Positions 1 to 6,982 of a stretch of 29,567 bases of DNA are shown here, one piece after another. The stretch covers positions 1-29,567 of the forward strand of contig JAYOTG010000025.1 of assembly GCA_038150305.1 (NCBI GenBank), read 5' to 3'. Below the pieces are notes generated by a model that made no database searches, had not been told where the DNA came from, and saw only the letters and a program-made list of their open reading frames with translations. The DNA comes from MGIIa-L3 sp038150305. GTDB taxonomy: Archaea > Thermoplasmatota > Poseidoniia > Poseidoniales > Poseidoniaceae. The number at the start of each line of letters is the position of its first letter. The stretch's first letter is position 1. Both the position numbers and the translations under genes were made by a program.

Positions 1-345
1 GGTGTCGTGCTGCTCATCGGCGCCATCGGTGCTGTGCTCGTGCTGCGCGGGCGAGGTGGGTCCGACCAAGACAAAGCGTGGGCATCTGCGCCAGAAGGGC
101 TGCCGCCGCTGAACGCGATGGATCCAGCCGTGGCGGTGCCGCCGGGCCTGGCCATGCCGGCCTCCAACGTGGCCGTGCCCCCGGGTCTCGAGATGCCCGC
201 TGCGGCGCCGGTCGCTGCGCCTGCTCCAGCACCTGTGGTGGACCCGGCTGCGCAGACCTACTACCAAGGCCTCTTGGCCCAAGGTTACGACCCTGCGTCA
301 GCCCAGACGTACACGCAACAGTACTACCCTGGCTTCCGAGCTTGA
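1..345 (+). CDS. Membrane-anchored surface protein, C-terminal fragment
   Basis: The reading frame is open at the left edge, so only the last 114 residues are visible. It opens inside a hydrophobic segment (VVLLIGAIGAVLVL) followed by RGRG, which looks like a C-terminal transmembrane helix with a positive stop-transfer end. Next comes a Pro/Ala/Val-rich linker holding two copies of a unit close to VAVPPGLxMPA. The protein ends in a Tyr/Gln-rich tail (YYQGLLAQGYDPASAQTY, then QQYYPGF). My recollection is that such YY..QGY..xxA...QQYY tails end large surface proteins in marine Group II archaea; that is memory, not a search. The linker and tail would lie in the cytoplasm if the helix is a type I anchor. 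The ligand and function of the missing ectodomain cannot be judged. Confidence 0.72.
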   Translation, partial: GVVLLIGAIGAVLVLRGRGGSDQDKAWASAPEGLPPLNAMDPAVAVPPGLAMPASNVAVPPGLEMPAAAPVAAPAPAPVVDPAAQTYYQGLLAQGYDPASAQTYTQQYYPGFRA

Positions 346-394
346 ACCACGGCGCCAAGGGAAGCCTCTTGAGGCACGGCTGAGCCCCGGAGGC

Positions 395-1816
395 ATGCAG
401 TCCAGCGCAGTGTCTCCCCCGTTTCTGGTCGCCGACGAATCCTTCGCGGATTTTGGTCGGCTCGAAATCGGCATCGCTGAGCATGAAATGCCCGGCCTCA
501 TGGCCATTCGCGCACGCTATGCACCCCAGCGACCGCTCGAGGGTGTCCGCATCACCGGGTCACTCCACATGACCATTCAGACCGCCGTGCTCATCGAAAC
601 GCTGGTCGAGCTCGGAGCCGACGTGCGCTGGGCGAGTTGCAACATCTTCTCCACCCAAGATCACGCTGCTGCGGCCATCGCGGCAAGCGGCACGCCGGTG
701 TTCGCATGGAAGGGCATGAGCCTCGAGGAATACTGGGACTGCACCTACCACGCCCTGTCCCATGACGGCGACCAAGGCCCCCAACTCATTGTCGATGACG
801 GTGGTGACGCGACCCTGCTCATCCACAAGGGATACGAACTCGAGCACGGCGACCGTTGGATCGATTCGCCCTCGGACAGCACCGAAGAAGCGGTCATCAA
901 GGACTTGCTGCGCCGCGTCCATGAGGAGGATTCAACCCGATGGACCCGCATGGTGGCTGACCTGGTCGGCGTGTCCGAGGAAACCACCACCGGTGTGCAC
1001 CGGCTCATCCAGCGCTTCGAGGAAGGCAAGTTGCTCTTCCCCGCCATCAACGTCAACGACTCCGTGACGAAGTCGAAGTTCGACAACCTCTACGGTTGCC
1101 GCGAGTCCCTCGTGGACGGCATCAAGCGCGCAACGGACGTTATGATCTCCGGCAAGTTGGCCGTCGTCTGCGGCTTCGGCGATGTCGGCAAGGGCTCTGC
1201 AGCAGCCCTGCGGGCTCAAGGTGCACGCGTGATCGTCACCGAAATCGACCCCATTTGTGCGCTTCAGGCGGCCATGGAAGGCTATACGGTCACCACCGTG
1301 GAAGATGCCCTTGACACCGCGGACATCTTTGTGACCGCCACCGGAAACAAGGACATCATCACCTTGGATCACATGCGTCGGATGAAGGATCAGGCCATCG
1401 TCTGCAACATCGGTCACTTCGACAATGAAATTCAGGTTGAGGCCCTCCAGAGCGCCCAGGACGTCGGGCACCAGAACATCAAGCCTCAGGTGGACCGCTA
1501 CGACTTCCCTGAAGGACACAGCATCTACCTCTTGGCTGAGGGCCGCCTGGTCAACCTCGGCTGCGCCACCGGTCACCCCAGCTTCGTGATGTCCAACAGC
1601 TTCGCCAACCAAGTGCTGGCTCAGATGGACCTGTGGGCCAACCGCGAGCACGCCGAGATCAAGGTCAGCATCCTGCCCAAACACCTCGACGAAGAAGTCG
1701 CCATGCTCCACCTCGAGCGCATCGGTGCGAAGCTTACGCCGCTCTCCAAGGATCAAGCCGACTACATCGGCGTTGAGGTCCAAGGACCATACAAGCCAGA
1801 GGCCTACCGCTACTGA
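395..1816 (+). CDS. ahcY: Adenosylhomocysteinase (S-adenosyl-L-homocysteine hydrolase)
   Basis: Hydrolyses S-adenosylhomocysteine to adenosine and homocysteine, relieving product inhibition of SAM-dependent methyltransferases; cytosolic and NAD-dependent. The 473-residue protein has the substrate-site histidine in GSLHMT (H58), the DDGGDAT motif, EETTTGVHRL, NVNDSVTKSKFDN, the NAD loop GFGDVGKG at 260-267, GHFDNE, and the C-terminal tail ending YKPEAYRY that reaches into the neighbouring subunit's cofactor site. The length, the insertion before EETTTG and the KPxxYRY tail are those of bacterial/eukaryotic enzymes; most archaeal enzymes are shorter and lack them, so transfer from bacteria is likely. 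A GGAGG lies only 1 nt before the ATG, too close for a normal Shine-Dalgarno site, so the exact start is uncertain (GTG at 410 is possible). The gene is convergent with purP. Confidence 0.96.
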   Translation: MQSSAVSPPFLVADESFADFGRLEIGIAEHEMPGLMAIRARYAPQRPLEGVRITGSLHMTIQTAVLIETLVELGADVRWASCNIFSTQDHAAAAIAASGTPVFAWKGMSLEEYWDCTYHALSHDGDQGPQLIVDDGGDATLLIHKGYELEHGDRWIDSPSDSTEEAVIKDLLRRVHEEDSTRWTRMVADLVGVSEETTTGVHRLIQRFEEGKLLFPAINVNDSVTKSKFDNLYGCRESLVDGIKRATDVMISGKLAVVCGFGDVGKGSAAALRAQGARVIVTEIDPICALQAAMEGYTVTTVEDALDTADIFVTATGNKDIITLDHMRRMKDQAIVCNIGHFDNEIQVEALQSAQDVGHQNIKPQVDRYDFPEGHSIYLLAEGRLVNLGCATGHPSFVMSNSFANQVLAQMDLWANREHAEIKVSILPKHLDEEVAMLHLERIGAKLTPLSKDQADYIGVEVQGPYKPEAYRY

Positions 1817-1830
1817 GCGATGCGTTGGGC

Positions 1831-1847
1831 CCTTGGTTGAGCCAAGG
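1831..1847. terminator. Small hairpin between convergent ahcY and purP
   Basis: CCTTGG and CCAAGG form a 6-bp inverted repeat around a 5-nt loop in the 45-bp gap between the two convergent stop codons. There is no T-tract on either strand, so it is not a typical archaeal U-rich terminator. It may be a bidirectional 3'-end structure; function is a guess. Confidence 0.3.
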
Positions 1848-1861
1848 CGCTGGCATGCCGG

Positions 1862-3019
1862 TCAAGTGAGCACTTCGAGCAAGCGGTCTTGCTCAGCAGC
1901 GCGGCGGAGTTCCATCGCGATGCGGCGTCCGCTGCTCATGGGCTTGCGCCAGAGGGCGTTGCCATAGGGGTGGCCGACGTTGACGTGGACGTTGGTGCCA
2001 CCGCCCAGGCGTGGGGCGACGTCGTAGATGGCGTAATTCATGTCCTTGTCGATGCAGGTCTGCAGGCAGAAGGGGCCGATGACGCCAGGGTCGTAGTGTT
2101 CCTGTGCGGCGTCGATGAACTTCTCACCCAACTCGAACGCGGTTTCAAGCAGGGATTCACGGATCGTGGCGGTGTTGTGGCCCACGACGGTCATCTCAGG
2201 GATCTGCTGGTGAGCGGGCATGGTCATTTGCTGGGGAGCAGGCAAGCGAACGTGGCCGTCAAGGGAGGACTCAAAGCGCCAATCGACGCCGAGCAACTCG
2301 AGTGACTCGTCCCGGTCGGCCAGCGGGCTGTGGAAGAAGTTCAGGTTGAACACGGGACCGATGACGTAGCGCTCGATGCGAGCGCCGTCGAGGCTTTCCT
2401 GATCGATGATGCCTTCTTTGAGCAGCGTTTGCGACTTTTCGACGTATTCTTCGTAGGATGCGCACGTGAAGAAACCACGTTCGAGCTTCTTCTGGGCGTG
2501 ATGCAACTTGACGATGACCAGGCAGTCAATGTCTTGCGGGTCATCGATTTTCTCCGGGTACGGCAGGCCTGCCTTGTCGAGGATCCAGTAGTAATCCTGG
2601 TCCTCGGTCCGCTCTTCCATGCGCAGCATGTTGCGCGAGCCAAACATGGGGACGTGGAAGTCGTTCTCGATGGCGTCGATGTTGCAGTAGGAGGTGAACG
2701 AGCGGTTCGGGATGTAGACCACGTTGCGGTCGCGCATGCGCTCCTGCATGGCGGGGTCGAGCACGCCGTCAAAGGAGGGCATCACGATGGCCTTGTCCAC
2801 CATGCCGCGTCGGACGCGACCGGAGGCGTTGCGCTCGCTGCGGAAGTACTTCGCGTAGGTCTTCTCGCGTCCTTCCTTGCAGTAGGCCACGGTGGGGAAG
2901 CCTTCCTCGATCGCGCCGTCACAAATGTCCAACGCAGAGTGGGAGGCGGTCATGCCCACGCGGAGCTTCATGCGGTCGTAGTTCTCGACGATGCCTGCGA
3001 TGTCGTCACGGGTGATCAT
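1862..3019 (-). CDS. purP: Formate-dependent FAICAR synthetase PurP
   Basis: Catalyses ATP- and formate-dependent conversion of AICAR to FAICAR, the penultimate step to IMP in archaea that lack the bacterial PurH transformylase. The 385-residue protein matches the PurP family (361 residues in Methanocaldococcus jannaschii): the N-terminal HSALDICDGA nucleotide-site region, VYIPNRSF, the family signature FGSRNMLRMEE at 126-136, and an ATP-grasp fold with the C-terminal DVAPRLGGGTN, then HPYGNALW. The ATG at 3019 has GGAGG 7 nt upstream. It is the last gene of the leftward run, 36 nt after the coiled-coil gene, and converges with ahcY. Nothing is missing from the motifs. Confidence 0.94.
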   Translation of the reverse strand: MITRDDIAGIVENYDRMKLRVGMTASHSALDICDGAIEEGFPTVAYCKEGREKTYAKYFRSERNASGRVRRGMVDKAIVMPSFDGVLDPAMQERMRDRNVVYIPNRSFTSYCNIDAIENDFHVPMFGSRNMLRMEERTEDQDYYWILDKAGLPYPEKIDDPQDIDCLVIVKLHHAQKKLERGFFTCASYEEYVEKSQTLLKEGIIDQESLDGARIERYVIGPVFNLNFFHSPLADRDESLELLGVDWRFESSLDGHVRLPAPQQMTMPAHQQIPEMTVVGHNTATIRESLLETAFELGEKFIDAAQEHYDPGVIGPFCLQTCIDKDMNYAIYDVAPRLGGGTNVHVNVGHPYGNALWRKPMSSGRRIAMELRRAAEQDRLLEVLT

Positions 3020-3055
3020 GCGTTGGCCTCCTTCAGACCTCCCCGGGGGGGGTTT

Positions 3056-3943
3056 TCAGTCATACCGCTGCAGTTGCATCAGCTCGTCGGTCGAGAGCGT
3101 CTCGCCCGACATCAGTTTGCCCATGAGATCGGAGACCTCCATGCGTGGTGTTGGACGGTGGCCCTCGCCGCTGTCCGCGCTGCGCATGGCCCGGAGCATG
3201 TCTTGGATGGAGTGGAGGCATCGAAGGGAGACGATGTAGTGGTGGTGGGCGCTGTCGGCTTCGCGCTTGATGGAGCGGAGCTCACGGTGCGCGCGCTCCT
3301 GCTTGGCACGGGTTTCGTCCACTTGGGCGTGCCACTTGAGCATGAGATCGTGAGCGGCTTGAGCCGCGGAAGCGGCTTCCTCAACCTCTTGGTGGGCCGC
3401 TTCTTGCTCTTCCTGAGCCTGCTTCAAGTCCGCACTGACCGCGCCGAGCTCGGTGTCGTTGGCTTCGGCCGCCTTCATGTCACGGATTTGCTTCTGGATG
3501 CTCTTCATGCGCTCCATGACCTTCTTCTCGTTCTTGCCGGTGTGGCGGCCTTGCTCAAACTCACGCTCGAGGCGGTCAAGGTCTCGGCGCAGGCTCTGGA
3601 CGGTGACGGGTCGCTCTCGGCGTCCACGACGACCGAAGGTTTCCTCCTGCGGGGCTTGGGGTGCCCTCGACTCTTCGATCTTGGCGCGAGCGGCGCGCAC
3701 ACGATCGGTGGCCTGCTTGCGGACCTCCTTCTTCGAGCGAACGATTTCGTTGAGTTGCTCGCGCACTTCACGCTGCTGCTTCACTTCGGTGATGAGTTCA
3801 CGGACCTCACCGCTAAGCTCGTCGCGAGAGGTGCGAGCGCTCCGCGCCTTCTCGTTGTGGCCGTCGCGGGCCTCACGGTAGGTGGTGGCTTTGGTGTCCA
3901 CCATGGTGCGTCGTTCTTCAAGCAGGGACTTGAGGTCACTCAT
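3056..3943 (-). CDS. Coiled-coil protein, COG1340-like (copy 1)
   Basis: A 295-residue, almost wholly charged helical protein (long runs of Glu, Arg, Lys, Gln). It resembles archaeal coiled-coil proteins of the COG1340 type: repeated RDEL.. and VREQLNEIV segments, then a central LRRDLDRLEREFEQGR element followed by a KKVMERMKSIQKQI element. It ends in a short motif, SGETLSTDELMQL, also found at the ends of two other proteins here (see findings). No catalytic motif or membrane segment is visible. The frame runs on to 4072, but the extension is poor in coiled-coil character, and the ATG at 3943 has GGTGA 6 nt upstream. A TATA-like TTAAAT at 3995-4000 could give it its own promoter. Function unknown; a scaffold or RNA/ribosome-associated role is only a guess. 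Confidence 0.82.
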   Translation of the reverse strand: MSDLKSLLEERRTMVDTKATTYREARDGHNEKARSARTSRDELSGEVRELITEVKQQREVREQLNEIVRSKKEVRKQATDRVRAARAKIEESRAPQAPQEETFGRRGRRERPVTVQSLRRDLDRLEREFEQGRHTGKNEKKVMERMKSIQKQIRDMKAAEANDTELGAVSADLKQAQEEQEAAHQEVEEAASAAQAAHDLMLKWHAQVDETRAKQERAHRELRSIKREADSAHHHYIVSLRCLHSIQDMLRAMRSADSGEGHRPTPRMEVSDLMGKLMSGETLSTDELMQLQRYD

Positions 3944-3994
3944 GGTGGTCACCGTCAGGGCATTGACCCGACGTCTTCGCCACCTGTACGTCCC

Positions 3995-4000
3995 ATTTAA
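3995..4000 (-). promoter_or_regulatory. TATA-like element before coiled-coil gene copy 1
   Basis: Read on the minus strand the sequence is GGGTTAAATGGG. About 26 nt downstream would place a transcript start near 3971, leaving a leader of about 28 nt that holds the GGTGA site for the ATG at 3943. It lies just inside the gap after the Roadblock-like gene's stop codon. Confidence 0.4.
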
Positions 4001-4004
4001 CCCT

Positions 4005-4313
4005 TCAGCGTGCCAAGCGCTCGCAGCATCGCCGCACTTCGACAAGAAGGCCACCAAGGTTGGGCGATGCATCGGTCAGCGCAAGCAGGAGTTGGCCGCC
4101 TTCGAAACGCTCGGCAATCGCCCACCCTTGCTCCGCCTCAAGGGTCATGCGGTGACCGGGTTCGAGCATGTTCATCGCTTCAGCAGCGGCGTGCCGTGCT
4201 TCGGAGGCACGTGGGCCAGAAGAGGCGAGAGAAAGCCCGTCAGCGCCTAACAGGGCAACGCCCACGACGTCCTGACGCGCGGAGCACAAGCCATCGAGGA
4301 TGGACTGGCTCAT
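4005..4313 (-). CDS. Roadblock/LC7-like small protein
   Basis: 102 residues with the Roadblock/LC7 (MglB-like) pattern: an amphipathic N-terminal helix, then a strand VVGVALLGADGLSLASSG, a helix rich in Ala and Glu, a strand pair MTLEAEQGWAIAERF and GGQLLLALTD, and a C-terminal helix GGLLVEVRRCCERL. Proteins of this fold dimerise and often bind or regulate small GTPases; archaea carry many stand-alone copies. No GTPase gene is in the window, so the partner is unknown. It starts at ATG 4313, 25 nt after the GNAT stop, and is probably cotranscribed with it. No clear Shine-Dalgarno site is seen. The assignment rests on pattern recognition of a short, divergent family. Confidence 0.62.
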   Translation of the reverse strand: MSQSILDGLCSARQDVVGVALLGADGLSLASSGPRASEARHAAAEAMNMLEPGHRMTLEAEQGWAIAERFEGGQLLLALTDASPNLGGLLVEVRRCCERLAR

Positions 4314-4338
4314 GGGCGGAACACGACGCTCCGGTGCA

Positions 4339-4845
4339 TCAGCCTTCCCGCGATGCTGTGGGCATCGGGCCGCGCATCAGCAGACCAAGACCGTCCGTGT
4401 AATAGTCGTGAAGCTGCCCCTTGACGGTCAAGCCTCGCCGTTCGTAGAACCGGATGGCCGCTTCATTGTCGGCCCGTACCTCCAAGCGCACGCCCGTCAG
4501 GCCTTCGTTCCGGCCGGCTTGAACGGCGAGCTCCCAACCTTGGCTCCCAAGGCCTCGACCTTGCAGGGCGGCTTCCACGGCGAAGGCCACGACCCGCTGT
4601 TCCACGTCCTGAAAGGGCGTCGTCCAGAGCAGGCCGCGAAGCCGATCTGGCCCGAGGTCGACAAGGGCTTCCTCCTGACCGTGTTCCAGCAGCATCAGGT
4701 TCCCGTCCCACGTTGGGACCGGTAAGGCGGCCAAGCTTCGTGGTGTGTACGATTCACCGGTCTGGGCCAAGAAGAGCGTGCACGCGGCCTGCGCCCACGC
4801 CTCGCTCCATTCTGCCGGGCTCCGGGCGGTGCACCAGGTGAACAT
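4339..4845 (-). CDS. GNAT-family N-acetyltransferase (RimI-like)
   Basis: A 168-residue acyl-CoA-dependent N-acetyltransferase. The core is VVAFAVEAALQGRGLGSQGW, in which QGRGLG is the pyrophosphate-binding loop (Q/R-x-x-G-x-G/A) at the start of the CoA helix. It is followed by LTGVRLEVRADNEAAIRFYE and RRGLTVKGQLHDYY, the RimI-type motif B with NxxAIxFYExxGF-like spacing. Such enzymes acetylate protein N-termini or lysines, or small amines; the substrate cannot be told. The frame extends to 5013, but the ATG at 4845 has GGGAGTGA just upstream and begins 4 nt after the stop of the nucleotidyltransferase gene, which marks it as the true start and the pair as cotranscribed. Confidence 0.86.
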   Translation of the reverse strand: MFTWCTARSPAEWSEAWAQAACTLFLAQTGESYTPRSLAALPVPTWDGNLMLLEHGQEEALVDLGPDRLRGLLWTTPFQDVEQRVVAFAVEAALQGRGLGSQGWELAVQAGRNEGLTGVRLEVRADNEAAIRFYERRGLTVKGQLHDYYTDGLGLLMRGPMPTASREG

Positions 4846-4849
4846 CCGT

Positions 4850-6982
4850 TCACTCCCGAGGCGATCGTGGCCCCTTGCCTCGCTTCCCGCGTCGTTGCTG
4901 GATGTCGTTTCGTCGACGGGAGGCTGCATGGCGTTCGGACTTGTGACGATGACGCTTGCTTTGTTTGGCATCCTGCTGAGCGCCAGGAAGCCCGCCTTGA
5001 TCAAGCAGCGCACCGAGGTCGGCGAGGGAGAGCGTGCCGCCGGTTTGCGCCCGCTCTCGGACTTCCTTCACGTCCACGCGGGGCCGTCGAGGCCCATTGC
5101 GGCCTGCGCCTCGACCGCCTTGACGGCGCTGCCCGCCGCCACGCTGCGGTCCACCCTTCAGGAACGCCTCCAGGCGCCCTACTTCGCGGCTGAGTTGCTT
5201 GCGCTCTTTCCGCCTTGACTTCAGCAACCGCGTGATGCGGTTCGCCCGGCGGTCGTATTCGTCGACGTCTCCGCTTCTGACGCGCACTTCCTTCAGTCCT
5301 GGCTCGTCTTTGAGCAGCTCGGCATGGGTCTGCTTGCGGTCGTTCTCGAGGGTCCGGATTTTCTTGACTTCTTCACGCTGAACCCTCAAGAGATCGATGT
5401 ATCGCTGATGGTGAACATCGCTGGTCACCTTCGCCTTGTGCATGGCTTGGAGTTCAAAGAAACGGCTGAAGTCCCGCTGCTCGCGCCCCAATGACGGGAC
5501 GCGGAAGACGTCAACTTCGGCCGTAAGCGTGTGGTAGAGGCGCTTCAGTTCCTCTTCGATCCTGGCACGAGGTAAAACGAGGCGCTGGTTTTCCGCATCG
5601 CGGAGGGCTTTGGCCTCGTCCATTTCCGCGGCCCGGTCCCGAAGCCCGCGCGCCACGGCTCGAATGTCTTGGCTCATCCCTTCGGTGTCTTTGAGCGCGC
5701 CCCGCATCGCCTTCGAGAGTCGGATGGCTTCTTCGCGCTCAGCGACCAGTGCGTCCACCCTCTCCTGGGCCACGCTGAGTTCGGCCTTTTTGGTGGCCAG
5801 AAGGGCTGCGACTTTCTCGCGTTCCATGCCTTTCAGGTCATCAAACAGGCCTCTGGGTTGGTCCGGTGCAAGGCGCAGCCCGTCCACGGGCGCGAGCAAC
5901 GTGGCCAAATCCGTTCCCTGAACCAAGCCCTCCCACATCCTGAGGCCTTCTTCCATGAGGTCAGCCCAGCCCTCGGCCTTGACCACACGGGACAAATCGT
6001 GGTCGAGGTCAAAGGGATCCTCGATGGCCATCACGTGCTGACCCATGCGGTCCACGGCGCCCTGCAGTTCCTTGACGGGGCCGTGCTTTGGTGCAGGCCA
6101 GCGTCGCTTGGTCCTTTGAGGGTCATCGGCTTCCCTGAGGCTCACGATCTGTTTGTTCCAGTCGTGCTCAACGAACCAGCGGTGGAAGAATCCAGCGAAG
6201 AGCTCGGCCGCCGTGGCGATGCCGGGGGTGAAGCCCTCAGGCACAATCACGGTCGTGTCGTGCCTGCGCCCGTCGTAGGTTTCGATCCGTCGTGGCTCTC
6301 CCGCTTGCAAATTCGGCACGATTGGGGCGCCCACAGACTGGAGGTGGCGGAGCACCAACACCGTCCATGCGTAGGACGACAGTGTGCCGTTGAAGGCGTT
6401 GGCCAAGCCCCGTTGTAGCGCCCAGTGTTTCACCGCGAGGGCCACGGTCTTGACGCGCGGATCGAGGTCGACGTATGCCGCAATCAACTCCGTGTTGCGC
6501 AAGGCCAGGGCGTTGTTGAGGCTCAAGTCAACGGGGATGCCCGTGGTGGCGTCCGTGAACTTCACGATCGGTACTTTGGCCCGTCCGATGGTTTGGATGT
6601 CGCGGTAGTCCTCGCTTTCGAGGACGTTGGCCAGATGACGCAGCATGCTCTTGGGCTTGCGGATGTCCTTCACCACGAGGCAAAGGTCCACATCCCCTCG
6701 TCGGAGCACCAGGCCGGTTTCTGCGGAACCGAACGGGTGGAGTTTCGAGCCGCGCACCTGACGCTCGAGCGTTCGGGTGAGGTGGTTGACGATGCCGCGT
6801 CGCTGTTTTCGCTCCACCTCCGATGGCGTCACCTCACGTTCCACGGCGTCGAGGTGAGGGGCCAGAGCAGCGGAGGCCTCAGCGGTCATGGCCTCGAGGG
6901 AAGGCGGGGTGAAGGTGCCCTCAAGCCGACCGATGACGCGCGGCCAGCGCGCGACCTGTTCTTTGGTCCACCCCCCGCTCAT
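4850..6982 (-). CDS. Cid1/TUTase-like RNA terminal nucleotidyltransferase fused to coiled coil
   Basis: A 710-residue protein predicted to add untemplated nucleotides to RNA 3' ends. Residues 75-350 carry the DNA-polymerase-beta-type core of the eukaryotic Cid1/TRF4/TUTase (COG5260) family: PFGSAETGL, then D97 and D99 in GDVDLCL, third aspartate D152 in IPVDLSLNN, LALRNTELIAAY, DPRVKTVALAVKHWA, GTLSSYAW and VPNLQ. The PAP-associated part has LFAGFFHRWF, HDW, and IEDPFDLDHDLSR at 320-332. H328 aligns with the Cid1 histidine (H336) linked to UTP preference. Residues 385-610 are coiled coil, 610-636 an Arg/Gly-rich patch, 637-664 a short motif (TGGTLSLADLGALL) shared with other coiled-coil proteins here, and 665-710 a very basic tail. 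Start ATG 6982 has AAAGGAGG upstream and overlaps the preceding stop (ATGA). A CCA-adding enzyme is less likely because these PAP-associated motifs are specific. Confidence 0.88.
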   Translation of the reverse strand: MSGGWTKEQVARWPRVIGRLEGTFTPPSLEAMTAEASAALAPHLDAVEREVTPSEVERKQRRGIVNHLTRTLERQVRGSKLHPFGSAETGLVLRRGDVDLCLVVKDIRKPKSMLRHLANVLESEDYRDIQTIGRAKVPIVKFTDATTGIPVDLSLNNALALRNTELIAAYVDLDPRVKTVALAVKHWALQRGLANAFNGTLSSYAWTVLVLRHLQSVGAPIVPNLQAGEPRRIETYDGRRHDTTVIVPEGFTPGIATAAELFAGFFHRWFVEHDWNKQIVSLREADDPQRTKRRWPAPKHGPVKELQGAVDRMGQHVMAIEDPFDLDHDLSRVVKAEGWADLMEEGLRMWEGLVQGTDLATLLAPVDGLRLAPDQPRGLFDDLKGMEREKVAALLATKKAELSVAQERVDALVAEREEAIRLSKAMRGALKDTEGMSQDIRAVARGLRDRAAEMDEAKALRDAENQRLVLPRARIEEELKRLYHTLTAEVDVFRVPSLGREQRDFSRFFELQAMHKAKVTSDVHHQRYIDLLRVQREEVKKIRTLENDRKQTHAELLKDEPGLKEVRVRSGDVDEYDRRANRITRLLKSRRKERKQLSREVGRLEAFLKGGPQRGGGQRRQGGRGAGRNGPRRPRVDVKEVRERAQTGGTLSLADLGALLDQGGLPGAQQDAKQSKRHRHKSERHAASRRRNDIQQRRGKRGKGPRSPRE

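Noticed and set aside
3041..3056. CCCC followed by eight G and TTTT between coiled-coil copy 1 and purP, as a terminator
   Set aside because: The self-complementary part is only four bases with no loop, and the T run is on the wrong strand for the leftward genes.
2330..4000. Long open frame on the plus strand opposite purP and coiled-coil gene copy 1
   Set aside because: It is antisense to two well-supported genes, is made of Val/His/Ala/Leu-rich low-complexity sequence, and has no recognisable motif. High-GC coiled-coil genes commonly give such mirror frames.
3944..4072. N-terminal extension of coiled-coil copy 1 to 4072
   Set aside because: It runs into the Roadblock-like gene, crosses the likely promoter and adds RWRRRR-type sequence unlike the coil.
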